From HKCCE3408 sp039183205 (GTDB lineage: Bacteria; Pseudomonadota; Alphaproteobacteria; Rhodobacterales; Rhodobacteraceae), in NCBI GenBank assembly GCA_039183205.1, contig JBCDBR010000004.1, positions 62,001 through 126,000 on the forward strand: 64,000 bases of DNA, read 5' to 3'. A program made the translations under genes and the position numbers. The notes beneath the pieces were generated by a model, which was given only the letters and a program-made list of their open reading frames with translations, did no database searches and was not told where the DNA came from. Positions 1-8,319 of the stretch are shown piece after piece. How positions within the stretch are numbered: position 1 is the first letter of the stretch; each line of letters begins with the position of its first letter.

Positions 1-968
1 CCGATCCCACGGTAATCGGCGCCTTTGCCGGTTTGGAGATGGCCTGTTGGGACATTTTGGGCAAGGCGCGCGACCGGCCGGTTTGGGCGCTTTTGGGCGG
101 TCGCATGAATGACCGGTTGCGGGCCTATACTTATCTTTACCCGATGCCGCACCATCCGTTGCCGGCATTTTGGATTGATCCCGACATGGCGGCTGAGACC
201 GCCGCGGCCTTGGTGGGCGAGGGGTGGACAGCGGTCAAATTCGACCCCGCGGGCCCCTATACGATGCGCGGCGGGCATATGCCCGCGCTGAGCGATATCG
301 AGACCAGCATTGCCTTTTGCAAAGCGATACGCGGTGCGGTGGGGACCAAGGCGGATTTGCTCTTCGGCACCCATGGCCAGTTTTCCACCGGGGGGGCTAC
401 GCGCCTGGCACGCGCCATCGAACCGTTCGATCCGCTCTGGTACGAAGAGCCCGTACCGCCTGACAGCGCGGCCGCGATGGCTGCGGTCCAGGCCAGCACG
501 ACCATCCCCATCGCCACCGGGGAACGGCTTTGTACCCGATGGGAATTTGCCCCGCTTTTGCGCGCCGGCGCGATCCGCATTTGTCAGCCAGCCTTGGGCC
601 GTCTCGGCGGCATTTGGGAGGCCAAGAAGCTCGCGGCCATTGCCGAAGTTTACAACGCGCAAATGGCGCCACATCTTTATGCGGGCCCTGTGGAATGGGC
701 CGCGAATGTGCATTTTGGCGTCACCACACCCAACCTGCTGATGGTCGAAGCGATCGAGACAGAATTTCACGACGCGCTGGTGCAGGGGCGTCCGCGGGTC
801 GAGGCTGGGTTTGTCGCCCCGCCGACGGGGCCGGGGCTGGGGATAACGCTGAACGACGCCGTTGCCACGGCGCATGCCTATACCGGCGACCGGCTGCATT
901 TGGAGATGCAGGATGCGCCCTGCGACTACGTTGCCGGCAACGCCTTTGGCGGCGGCAGCGCCGATTGA
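1..968 (+). CDS. Enolase-superfamily protein (mandelate racemase/muconate lactonizing type), 5' end outside window
   Basis: The frame is open from base 3, so most of the N-terminal capping domain is missing and about 320 residues of mainly TIM-barrel remain. Enolase-superfamily landmarks are visible: WTAVKFDP (barrel strand 2 Lys), LLFGTHGQF, WYEEPV and TGERLC (metal-binding Glu residues), and APHLYAGPV with a catalytic-type His. This pattern is closer to acid-sugar dehydratases (galactonate/mannonate type) than to racemases with a KxK motif. The substrate is inference. If it is a dehydratase it would open a sugar-acid catabolic route in the cytoplasm. The FadR-type regulator at 2445-3212 is a plausible controller, but the RTX gene separates them. 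Confidence 0.85.
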   Translation, partial: DPTVIGAFAGLEMACWDILGKARDRPVWALLGGRMNDRLRAYTYLYPMPHHPLPAFWIDPDMAAETAAALVGEGWTAVKFDPAGPYTMRGGHMPALSDIETSIAFCKAIRGAVGTKADLLFGTHGQFSTGGATRLARAIEPFDPLWYEEPVPPDSAAAMAAVQASTTIPIATGERLCTRWEFAPLLRAGAIRICQPALGRLGGIWEAKKLAAIAEVYNAQMAPHLYAGPVEWAANVHFGVTTPNLLMVEAIETEFHDALVQGRPRVEAGFVAPPTGPGLGITLNDAVATAHAYTGDRLHLEMQDAPCDYVAGNAFGGGSAD

Positions 969-1055
969 TGATCCGACCTCTCGACCTTTTTTGAACCCTC
1001 GCCACGTCCTGCCCGACCTATCGATGAATGTCACATCAAACGGGAGGGACACCCC

Positions 1056-2444
1056 ATGGCCATCATTATCGGAACCGACAACAACAACATTATATTTGCC
1101 ACCGACTTGGCAGATATCATCAGCGGATTGGGCGGCGCCGATCTGGTCTTTGCGGGCCGCGGCAATGACTTGATCCTGGGCGGCGCCGGCGATGATGAGC
1201 TGCACGGCGAACGCGGCCACGACACGATCAACGGCGATGAGGGCAATGACGCGCTTTATGGCGGTCGCGGCAATGACAGCCTTTCGGGCGGTTCAGGCAA
1301 CGACAACCTCGATGGCGGCCAGGGGAGAGATACCCTTGATGGCGGCGACGGCCACGACGTCTTGAACGGCGGCAAAGGCGCTGACATCCTATTGGGCGGC
1401 CTGGGCAGTGATTTCCTCATTGGCGGTGCAGGGGCCGATTTCATCAATGGCGGTCTCGGCTTGGACACTGTGTCCTATGAAGGGTCAAGTGCGGGCGTCT
1501 ATGTCTCGCTTGACAGCGGGACCGCTGTTGGTGGGGATGCCGAAGGCGACCAGCTTTTCGGGATCGAATCGATCTTGGGATCGGCGTATAACGATGCGTT
1601 GACCGGCGATTATAAGGCAAATGTCCTTTATGGCGGGGCCGGTCACGACCTGATTTACGGCCTCCGCGGGAACGACTCGATCGACGCTGGCATCGGCAAT
1701 GACGTAGTGGATGGCGGCGATGGCAATGACCACGTCTTTGTAAGCGCCGGATTTGACTGGGCAAATGGCGGTGATGCACGCGATACGCTGGATTTCAGCT
1801 TCGTGTCGTCCCCGGCCGGCTGGACGATCGACATGCTGGGCGGTCTGGCCGAACAAATTGTCTATGAAAAGGGTCATGCGACAGTTCTGAACGCAACGCA
1901 GTTCCAGTCGTTCGAGACCATCAAAGGGTCCAACAACGATGATCTGATCTTTGGGGATACGCAAGCAAACCGTCTGTCGGGCGGCGATGGCAACGACATC
2001 CTGTCGGGCCATTCCGGTGCGGACCGTCTCGAAAGTGGGGCCGGCCTTTATGATCAATTGTTCGGCGGTCTGGATGCCGATTGGCTGGAATCATCCACAA
2101 ATGCGGGTGTGGTTGACATGCATGGCGGTGCCGGTGCGGATTACTTTGTGTTTCGACGCAATGATACCACCGAAGACGGATATCGCGGCCAAGTGCATGA
2201 TTTTGATCGCACGGAAGGCGACAAGATCGTCATCGAACTCATTGCCGATCAAGCAGAATTTGTGGGCGAGAGCGCGTTCACCGCGTCGGGCCATGCCGAA
2301 TTTCGCGTGAAATCGACCTTGGGCGGCACCGAGACACAAGTGCTTGGTGACGACAATGGCGATGGCAAAACCGATTGGTTCTTTGACGTGGCGATGGAAA
2401 ACGACCTTGGTATCCTGAGCGTGAGCGATTTCGCCTGGGGGTAA
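1056..2444 (+). CDS. RTX calcium-binding repeat protein, probably secreted by type I secretion
   Basis: 462 residues, preceded by a GGGAGG ribosome site. It has no N-terminal signal peptide. Two blocks of the calcium-binding nonapeptide GGxGxDxLx are present, about residues 20-125 (for example GGRGNDSLSGGSGNDNL) and 185-325, separated by a region that starts at SYEGSSAGV and contains ESILGSAYNDALTG. That spacing is common in serralysin-like and hemolysin-type proteins. There is no recognisable protease, lipase or adhesin domain, and the C-terminus ends in a hydrophobic/acidic stretch (SVSDFAWG) that suits a type I secretion signal. Family knowledge says such repeats fold on binding Ca2+ outside the cell. 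No ABC exporter or membrane-fusion gene is present in the window. The stop abuts the stop of the convergent regulator gene. Confidence 0.88.
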   Translation: MAIIIGTDNNNIIFATDLADIISGLGGADLVFAGRGNDLILGGAGDDELHGERGHDTINGDEGNDALYGGRGNDSLSGGSGNDNLDGGQGRDTLDGGDGHDVLNGGKGADILLGGLGSDFLIGGAGADFINGGLGLDTVSYEGSSAGVYVSLDSGTAVGGDAEGDQLFGIESILGSAYNDALTGDYKANVLYGGAGHDLIYGLRGNDSIDAGIGNDVVDGGDGNDHVFVSAGFDWANGGDARDTLDFSFVSSPAGWTIDMLGGLAEQIVYEKGHATVLNATQFQSFETIKGSNNDDLIFGDTQANRLSGGDGNDILSGHSGADRLESGAGLYDQLFGGLDADWLESSTNAGVVDMHGGAGADYFVFRRNDTTEDGYRGQVHDFDRTEGDKIVIELIADQAEFVGESAFTASGHAEFRVKSTLGGTETQVLGDDNGDGKTDWFFDVAMENDLGILSVSDFAWG

Positions 2445-3212
2445 TCAGCGCATCCTTTCGTGCTCGAGCCGACGTTGGGCAATTTCCTCGTTGGCTTCGG
2501 CACGTCTTTTGTTGCGCAAGTCTTCTTCCACGCTGGTCAGATGGGCGATCACCGCGTTGCGCGCCCCGGCGGCATCGCGGGCCTGAAGTGCCGCGTTGAT
2601 CGCGCGATGCTGATCCAGCAACAGATCCCGCGTGCCGCGATGGCGGAACATCGTCTGGCGATTGTAAAACACACCCTCGCGCAACAGATCGAACATCGAG
2701 CGCATCGTGTGCAGCATCACCACGTTGTGGCTGGCCTCCATGATCGCGAGATGGAATTCGACGTCGAGTTCGGCTTCATCATGCGGGTTGCGCTTGGAAT
2801 GGGCGGCCTCCATTTTCCCCATGATGGTGTCAATCACCTTCAAATCGGTGTCAGAGCCCGCAACAGCCGCGCGTTCGGCGGCCAAGGCTTCGAGGTCACG
2901 GCGGAAGGAAATATAGTCGAAAACGGCTTCGTGATGGGCGCTGAGGAGCTTCACCAGAGCCGGCGAAAACGCCGAACCCAGCACGTCGGCGACGAATATG
3001 CCCGCGCCTGCGCGTGTGGTCAGCAGCCCACGGTTGGTCAGATCGGCCACCGCTTCGCGTAAGCTCGGCCGAGAGACGCCGAACCGATCGCTCAACTCAC
3101 GTTCCGATGGCAGGCGGTCGCCGGGACGCAGCACGCCGCGCAAGATCAGTAATTCGATCTGTTGCACAACCGATTGCGACAGCTTTTCAGCTTCGATCCG
3201 TTGAAACGGCAT
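2445..3212 (-). CDS. FadR-subfamily GntR transcriptional regulator (FCD ligand domain)
   Basis: 255 residues starting at MPFQRIEAEKL, chosen because GGAGGAG lies just upstream; a longer start at 3233 is possible but would run into the palindrome. Residues 8-75 form a winged helix-turn-helix (LRPGDRLPSERELSDRFGVS, then RPSLREA). The rest is an all-helical FCD domain (VEFHLAIMEASHNVV with metal-type His residues). Family members are repressors that sense small carboxylic or sugar acids. A palindrome at 3227-3245 directly upstream of its ribosome site suggests autoregulation. Its likely target in view is the acid-sugar dehydratase-like gene at 1-968 or genes beyond the left edge. The effector is not known. 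Confidence 0.9.
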   Translation of the reverse strand: MPFQRIEAEKLSQSVVQQIELLILRGVLRPGDRLPSERELSDRFGVSRPSLREAVADLTNRGLLTTRAGAGIFVADVLGSAFSPALVKLLSAHHEAVFDYISFRRDLEALAAERAAVAGSDTDLKVIDTIMGKMEAAHSKRNPHDEAELDVEFHLAIMEASHNVVMLHTMRSMFDLLREGVFYNRQTMFRHRGTRDLLLDQHRAINAALQARDAAGARNAVIAHLTSVEEDLRNKRRAEANEEIAQRRLEHERMR

Positions 3213-3226
3213 AGCACTCCTCCGAC

Positions 3227-3245
3227 TGGTCAAATGATATGACCA
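3227..3245. promoter_or_regulatory. Inverted repeat TGGTCA-N7-TGACCA, putative operator of the FadR-type regulator
   Basis: A 19-bp dyad with perfect 6-bp arms lies 15 bp upstream of the regulator start (3212) and next to its GGAGGAG ribosome site. FadR/FCD-type GntR proteins typically bind TGGT...ACCA dyads, so autoregulation is the simplest reading. The dyad itself is seen in the sequence; the function is inferred. Confidence 0.55.
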
Positions 3246-3278
3246 ATCGGTGGGGCCTGTCCAGGCAGCCGGCGGTGC

Positions 3279-3938
3279 TTAGCCGGTGATGGGCCGGATG
3301 ATGACCTCAACGCGCCGGTTCTGCTGGCGGCCTTCAATCGTTGCGTTGGAGGCGACCGGTTCAAGCTCGCCCCGGCCGAAACTGCGCACCCGCGAGGGCG
3401 CAACGCCTTCCTCAAAAAGAACGCCCGCAACAGCCGCAGCGCGGCGCGTGGAAAGATCAAGGTTATAGGCTTCCGATCCGGTATCATCGGTATGGCCGAT
3501 CACGTCGATCGTCGATTGATCGTATTCGACGATGTTGCGGGCCATGGCGCGCAAGTCGGCCTGCAATTCGGCGCGCACATTGGCACTGTCAACATCGAAC
3601 AAAATGCCTTCGGGCAGGATCACCCGAAGCTGTCGGCCGTCATTTGTGATGATCACATCGTCCGATGCAATGGCGGCCTGTAGATCGGCGGCCTGGCGGT
3701 CAAGATAGCTGCCCAATGCCGCGCCCGCGAGCGCGCCACCGGCAGCCCCCAGGAGCGCGCCCCGGCCGCGATCGTCATCGTTTGCCGCAGCGCCAAGCAG
3801 GCCGCCCAGCAAGGCCCCGCCCAGGAGCCCCTGCTGTTGGCGCGAATTTGGCTGCGTGCCTTGTGTCGTCGGGGCGCAGGCCGTTATCGCCAAAAGCGCT
3901 GTGGCCGCGACCGCAAGATGGATGCGATGTTTCTGCAT
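3279..3938 (-). CDS. OmpA-family outer membrane lipoprotein with glycine-zipper segment (YiaD-like)
   Basis: 219 residues from MQKHRIHLAV. The N-terminus is a lipoprotein signal with lipobox ITAC (Cys21). Residues 35-75 are a glycine-rich zipper (GALLGGLLG and GAAGGALAGAALG), a membrane-inserting element. The last ~110 residues form an OmpA C-terminal peptidoglycan-binding domain (IDVIGHTDDTGSEAYNLDLS, then TRRAAAV). Its expected role is to tether the outer membrane to peptidoglycan. Start choice: the reading frame extends further upstream, but only this Met gives a signal peptide. It is a single-gene unit between two minus-strand genes. Confidence 0.9.
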   Translation of the reverse strand: MQKHRIHLAVAATALLAITACAPTTQGTQPNSRQQQGLLGGALLGGLLGAAANDDDRGRGALLGAAGGALAGAALGSYLDRQAADLQAAIASDDVIITNDGRQLRVILPEGILFDVDSANVRAELQADLRAMARNIVEYDQSTIDVIGHTDDTGSEAYNLDLSTRRAAAVAGVLFEEGVAPSRVRSFGRGELEPVASNATIEGRQQNRRVEVIIRPITG

Positions 3939-4073
3939 AGTCTGCTCTTTCTGTCGGTGCCCGCAGAGCGAGCCGCCCGAGATTAGCCCCGGTGTTCCTT
4001 GCGCCGGATTATACCATCGCCGCGGCGGCCTTGCATCGCCAATTTGCACGCTAGCGGGTTTCCGCCGTCAAGA

Positions 4074-4928
4074 TCAGGCTGCGCCGGCCTCTTCTGCGGC
4101 GCTTTCCCAGGCCAAGAGCGCGCGCTTGACCGGCAGGCCCCAATGATACCCGCCTAAACCGCCCGATTTGCGCAGCGCGCGGTGGCACGGGATCAGCCAA
4201 CTCACCGGGTTGCGACCCACAGCGGTGCCGACGGCACGTATGGCGCGGGGCTTTCCGATGGCCGCCGCGATGTCGGAATAGGTCGTGACATGGCCGGATG
4301 GGACGGCCAAGAGCGCCTCCCACACTTTGATCTGAAACGGTGCGCCGATCATATGCAGCCGGGTTTCGCCTGACCGGCCCAGGATTGGTTCAACGAAGGG
4401 CTTCAAGTAATTGCGATCATTTATATAAACGGCCTTTGGCCAGCGCCGATGGAGGTCGTTTTCGGCCGCCTCACGCCCCATTTCGGAGCCAAAGCCCAAA
4501 CCGCAGATGCCACGATCGGTCGCCATCACCAAGGTATCGCCAAAGGGCGTGTCGAGCCAAGCCTGGCGGATGGTCAGCCCGTCTCCGGCCCGGGCGTAAT
4601 CGCCCGGCGTCATCGCCTCCCACCGGACAAAAAGATCATGCAGCCGCCCGCCGCCTGACAGGCCCGTCTGGGCGGCTGTTTCAATCACCGTATGCCGCTC
4701 CGCCAAAAGCCTGCGGGCATGATCGAGGGCGAGGTATTGCTGATAGCGCTTTGGACTGATGCCGGCCCAGGCGGAAAAGATGCGCTGGAGATGGCTCGGG
4801 CTCATCGAAAGGCGCGTGGCCAGATCCTCAAGCGAGAGGCCCGGATGGGCATCGATCAAATCAATGGCGCGGCGCACCACGTGGTAATGGTAGGACTTCG
4901 CGGTCGGGTCGGGGTCGTGATCGTACAT
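4074..4928 (-). CDS. ada: Ada-like protein: AraC-type helix-turn-helix fused to methylated-DNA-protein cysteine methyltransferase
   Basis: 284 residues from MYDHDPDP, with GGAGG spaced well for this Met rather than for the Met four codons upstream. Residues ~15-110 form an AraC-type DNA-binding domain (SLEDLATRLSMSPSHLQRIF). Residues ~120-284 are a methyltransferase with the alkyl-acceptor site IPCHR (Cys248). The N-terminal zinc/methylphosphotriester domain of E. coli Ada is absent, as in many alphaproteobacterial versions. Expected role: suicidal repair of O6-alkylguanine, with possible autoregulation. The symbol follows the family; the missing first domain means activation by methylation would have to differ from the E. 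coli scheme. Confidence 0.85.
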   Translation of the reverse strand: MYDHDPDPTAKSYHYHVVRRAIDLIDAHPGLSLEDLATRLSMSPSHLQRIFSAWAGISPKRYQQYLALDHARRLLAERHTVIETAAQTGLSGGGRLHDLFVRWEAMTPGDYARAGDGLTIRQAWLDTPFGDTLVMATDRGICGLGFGSEMGREAAENDLHRRWPKAVYINDRNYLKPFVEPILGRSGETRLHMIGAPFQIKVWEALLAVPSGHVTTYSDIAAAIGKPRAIRAVGTAVGRNPVSWLIPCHRALRKSGGLGGYHWGLPVKRALLAWESAAEEAGAA

Positions 4929-5334
4929 AGCTGCCTCCAATTTCGATAGAGGCTACTGCGGCCTGTCCGTCTGGGCGACCCGAAACCTGCGCCTTTCGGC
5001 CGCCGGGCGATCGGCGCAACTGGACGAGGTCCGCGGTAAGCCCGTTTCCGGCGGTTTCAAAGCGGGTCGTGCTAACCCCACATGACCTGGTAACGAATGG
5101 ATGTGACGCCGCAAAATCGCGGGAAGGCTGCCCAAGACGATTTCACCTGCACACGGTCGCGCCACCCCATGACCATTGCCGCAAACGAGGTCGAGATCTG
5201 CGGTCTTGAAGATGCAGACCGTGTCTTGGGGCCGGCGTTTCTCACCGGGGAGGTTCCGCCTGGCGCATCAGAGTGAAGAGAGGATCAATTCAGGGGACTT
5301 GCAGCCCTCAGACCGAGCGGCCAAAAGGGCCGCT
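4929..5334. other. Intergenic region between divergent ada-like and nth genes
   Basis: About 400 bp without a convincing gene. It must carry the promoters of both neighbours. The frame of nth is open back to 5176 but has no family-like residues upstream of 5335. A 35-codon ATG frame at 5169-5276 has mixed codon use and no recognisable similarity. I see no hairpin followed by T residues and no clear consensus promoter. Confidence 0.4.
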
Positions 5335-5979
5335 ATGGCGAGGGTGCTGGACTATCATACGATCCGCGAAATCTTCACGAGGTTCGAGGCGGCGGAGGCC
5401 GAGCCCAAGGGTGAGCTTGAGCATGTGAACGCCTACACGCTTGTCGTGGCCGTAGCGCTGAGCGCGCAGGCCACCGATGCCGGTGTCAATAAGGCCACGC
5501 GTGGCCTGTTTGCGGTGGCCGATACGCCGCAAAAAATGATCGATCTGGGCGAAGAGGCGCTGACCGATCATATCAAATCGATCGGTCTTTATCGCAACAA
5601 GGCCAAGAACGTCATGAAGTTGAGCCGTATTCTGGTCGATGAATATGATGGTCAGGTCCCGTCATCGCGCGCAGCCTTGCAAAGCCTGCCCGGCGTCGGA
5701 CGCAAAACCGCGAATGTGGTGCTGAATATGTGGTGGGGCCATCCGGCACAGGCGGTCGACACGCATATCTTTCGGGTCGGCAATCGCACCGGCATCGCCC
5801 CTGGCAAAGACGTCGAGGCCGTGGAACGCGCCATCGAAGACCATGTCCCGGCCGAATTTCAGCGCCATGCCCATCACTGGCTTATCCTGCATGGCCGGTA
5901 TATTTGTGTCGCCCGCAAACCCAAATGCGGCGCCTGTTTGATCGCAGATCTCTGCGAATTCGAGGAGAAAACCGCATGA
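5335..5979 (+). CDS. nth: Endonuclease III (DNA glycosylase/AP lyase)
   Basis: 214 residues, the usual family length, starting at MARVLDYHTI; upstream in-frame codons do not look like protein. The helix-hairpin-helix with catalytic Lys is SLPGVGRKTANVV (Lys124), the catalytic Asp is in AVDTHIFRV (Asp142), and the C-terminal [4Fe-4S] loop has Cys191, Cys198, Cys201 and Cys207 (C-x6-C-x2-C-x5-C). It removes oxidised pyrimidines and cleaves the abasic site in base-excision repair. The stop codon overlaps the start of the kinase gene (ATGA), so the two are probably translated together, although no functional link is known. Confidence 0.96.
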   Translation: MARVLDYHTIREIFTRFEAAEAEPKGELEHVNAYTLVVAVALSAQATDAGVNKATRGLFAVADTPQKMIDLGEEALTDHIKSIGLYRNKAKNVMKLSRILVDEYDGQVPSSRAALQSLPGVGRKTANVVLNMWWGHPAQAVDTHIFRVGNRTGIAPGKDVEAVERAIEDHVPAEFQRHAHHWLILHGRYICVARKPKCGACLIADLCEFEEKTA

Positions 5980-6965
5980 GCACCTATGACATCGTTGGCA
6001 TCGGAAATGCGATCGTCGACGTCATCTCGCAAGGCGATGACAGCTTTTTGGATAATATGGGGATCCAGAAGGGGATCATGCAGCTGATCGAGCGGGATCG
6101 GGCGGAGCTGTTATATGCCGCGATGTCCAACCGGGTGCAGACCCCGGGCGGATCGGTGGCAAACACCATCGCCGGGATCGGGACATTGGGGCTCGCCACG
6201 GCGTTTTTGGGCAAGGTCAAGGATGATGCGCTTGGCCGCTTTTACGCAGACGGTTTGGCCAAGGAGGGCACGGCCTTTCCCAACCCCCCGGTGGCGGGCG
6301 ATGTGTTGCCGACCTCGCGGTCAATGATTTTTGTCTCGCCCGATGGGGAACGGTCGATGAATACCTATCTGGGGGCCGGCGCCGATTTCGATGAAGGCGA
6401 TGTTGATGCCGATATTGCAGAGGCCACGCGGTATCTGTTCCTCGAAGGCTATCTTTACGACAAACCGGAGGGCAAACGCGCCTTTACCGCCGCCGCCAAG
6501 GCCTGCCGCGCCGGTGGCGGACGCGCGGGCATCACCCTGTCGGACCCGTTTTGCGTGGACCGCCACCGGGATGATTTCAAAGCGCTGATCGAAACCGAGT
6601 TGGATTTTGTCATCGGCAACCGTGAAGAGTGGCTGTCGATGTACGAAACCGACGATCTCGACGCAGCAATGGCTGCGGCGCAAGAGGTCTGCGACACGAT
6701 CGTATGCACACGGTCAGGCGAACCGGTGGTCATCGTTTCGGACGGGACGCGCGTTGAGGTGCCGGTCACGCCGGTCACACCCGTTGATGCCACCGGGGCG
6801 GGCGATCAGTTTGCCGCGGGGTTTTTGTTCGGTCTGGCCACCGGCCGCGACATGGAGATGTCGGGACGGATGGGCGTGGCAGCCGCGGCCGAAGTGATCG
6901 GGCATATTGGCCCGCGCCCCGCGCGACCGCTACAGATGGTCTTTGAAGACGCCCAATTGCTGTAA
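5976..6965 (+). CDS. PfkB-family carbohydrate/nucleoside kinase, adenosine kinase-like
   Basis: 329 residues from MSTYDIVGIGNAIVDVI; the start overlaps the nth stop by 4 bases. PfkB signature 1 is GGSVANTIAGIGTLGL (N-terminal, substrate side), and signature 2 with the anion hole and catalytic base is DATGAGDQFAAGFLFG near residue 270. The N-terminal motif and overall length match the adenosine kinase-like group of alphaproteobacteria (phosphorylation of adenosine to AMP, purine salvage), but ribokinase-type substrates cannot be excluded. It is probably cotranscribed with nth. Confidence 0.88.
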   Translation: MSTYDIVGIGNAIVDVISQGDDSFLDNMGIQKGIMQLIERDRAELLYAAMSNRVQTPGGSVANTIAGIGTLGLATAFLGKVKDDALGRFYADGLAKEGTAFPNPPVAGDVLPTSRSMIFVSPDGERSMNTYLGAGADFDEGDVDADIAEATRYLFLEGYLYDKPEGKRAFTAAAKACRAGGGRAGITLSDPFCVDRHRDDFKALIETELDFVIGNREEWLSMYETDDLDAAMAAAQEVCDTIVCTRSGEPVVIVSDGTRVEVPVTPVTPVDATGAGDQFAAGFLFGLATGRDMEMSGRMGVAAAAEVIGHIGPRPARPLQMVFEDAQLL

Positions 6966-6996
6966 ACCCACCATTTTTTTGTGGAAACGGGGCTGA

Positions 6997-7002
6997 TATA
7001 AT
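6997..7002 (+). promoter_or_regulatory. Consensus -10 hexamer TATAAT upstream of the subtilisin gene
   Basis: A perfect TATAAT stands 62 bp before the start of the protease gene, in a GC-rich genome where such a hexamer is rare. No good -35 (TTGACA) is seen at 16-18 bp spacing, only a T-run at 6974-6980. The transcript start would fall a few bases before the hairpin at 7007-7029. Confidence 0.4.
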
Positions 7003-7006
7003 GTTG

Positions 7007-7029
7007 GCGGCGCAAATTTTCTGCGCCGC
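7007..7029 (+). other. 8-bp stem-loop (GCGGCGCA / TGCGCCGC) in the subtilisin leader
   Basis: Perfect 8-bp arms with a 7-base AT-rich loop, between the TATAAT hexamer and the ribosome site GGAGGAG of the protease gene. No T tract follows, so it is a weak candidate as terminator for the kinase gene and a better candidate as a structured 5' leader. Confidence 0.4.
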
Positions 7030-7064
7030 GCCGCATTGAAGCGCGCGAAGACTGGAGGAGAGAC

Positions 7065-8273
7065 ATGGATAAGTATTTGATTTTGAGAGATACAAATTCG
7101 GGCCTGCGCCAGGGGCAGCCGTTTTCGGCGACCGCGTCGGTATCGGCGACAGGGGGCGCGGTGTCGATGATCCCGCCGAACCCGTCGCTGGATGTGGCGG
7201 ACCTGACAGAAGCCGAAGCCAAGGATCTGACACGGTCCTCCGAAGTTGTCGACATCGCCCGCGCGATCCCAACCCGGTTGATCGAACCGCATACGCGCAG
7301 CGAAGCGGCCGCGGCCTCAACCGGTGCACCGACCTGGGGCATCGACCGTGTCGGGGCCAGCACGAGCAGTTTCGACGGCGCCGGTGTTCCCGTGGCCGTT
7401 CTCGATACCGGCATCGATAACACGCATCCGGCCTTTACCGGGGTCGATTTGGTCGAAAAGGATTTCTCAGGCAACGGCAATGGCGATGTAAATGGCCACG
7501 GCACGCATTGCGCCGGCACCGTGTTCGGTCGCGATGTTGACGGCACCCGGATTGGGGTCGCGCGCGGCGTCACGCGCGCCTTTATCGGCAAGGTTTTGGG
7601 CGATGACGGATCGGGTTCGTCGGCCATGATGTTCCAAGGCATGGACTGGGCCTTTGGGATGGGCGCGCGGGTGATCTCGATGTCGGTGGGCTTCGATTTT
7701 CCGGGCCTTGCGGCGCGGTTGCAGCAGGAATTTGGGTTTTCGCCAAAACTCGCGACATCGGTCGCGTTGGAGGGCTACCGCCAAAACTTGCGCATTTTCG
7801 ACAGCACGCTTCAGCTTTACCGCGACAAAGCCGATATGACCGGCGGGACGGTCATCGTTGGCGCGGCCGGCAATGAAAGCGAACGCGAAAAGGGTCCGGA
7901 GCACGAAGTCTCTGTATCCTTGCCCGCAGCTGCCAAGGGCATGATTTCGGTCGGCGCCTTTGCGCAAGATGCCGGCGGTTTGTTGAGCGTTGCCGATTTT
8001 TCCAATACCGGTCCGGTTCTCGGGGGGCCGGGCGTCGATGTCGTGTCGGCCAAGACAGGTGGCGGTCTGGTATCGTTCAACGGCACGTCGATGGCGACGC
8101 CGCATGTTGCGGGCCTGGCCGCACTTTGGTGGCAGTCATTGTCAAGCCAGCCTGTGCCGCTGTCCCATGAATTGGTCGCCGCACAGCTGATGGCATCGGC
8201 CAGATCGGATGTGTTCTCGGCGGCTACGGATATCTCTGATCGTGGGCTTGGACTGGCCCAGGCACCGCAATAG
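7065..8273 (+). CDS. Subtilisin-family (S8) serine protease
   Basis: 402 residues with a strong GGAGGAG ribosome site. The catalytic triad is complete: Asp114 in VAVLDTGID, His145 in NGHGTHCAG and Ser342 in GTSMATPHVAG; the oxyanion Asn270 is in GAAGNES. Residues 1-85 form a short leader without an N-terminal hydrophobic core, so there is no recognisable Sec or Tat signal peptide. The protein may act in the cytoplasm, leave by a non-classical route, or be exported by a type I system. There is a ~45-residue insertion (about 211-258) after SMSVGF. Own promoter likely (see 6997). Confidence 0.92.
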   Translation: MDKYLILRDTNSGLRQGQPFSATASVSATGGAVSMIPPNPSLDVADLTEAEAKDLTRSSEVVDIARAIPTRLIEPHTRSEAAAASTGAPTWGIDRVGASTSSFDGAGVPVAVLDTGIDNTHPAFTGVDLVEKDFSGNGNGDVNGHGTHCAGTVFGRDVDGTRIGVARGVTRAFIGKVLGDDGSGSSAMMFQGMDWAFGMGARVISMSVGFDFPGLAARLQQEFGFSPKLATSVALEGYRQNLRIFDSTLQLYRDKADMTGGTVIVGAAGNESEREKGPEHEVSVSLPAAAKGMISVGAFAQDAGGLLSVADFSNTGPVLGGPGVDVVSAKTGGGLVSFNGTSMATPHVAGLAALWWQSLSSQPVPLSHELVAAQLMASARSDVFSAATDISDRGLGLAQAPQ

Positions 8274-8319
8274 GGCCCGCCACCTCGTCCTCCGCCGCTG
8301 CCGCGGGAATGGCTTTGGC

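Noticed and set aside
1485..2057. 190-codon minus-strand frame inside the RTX gene
   Set aside because: It is antisense to repetitive RTX codons, which create long open antisense frames; no conserved motifs.
2460..3062. 200-codon plus-strand frame opposite the FadR-type regulator
   Set aside because: Pure antisense shadow of a clear GntR/FCD gene; His-rich composition typical of such shadows.
5169..5276. 35-codon ATG frame before nth
   Set aside because: Mixed codon use, no ribosome site and no recognisable similarity; kept only as a note in the intergenic entry.
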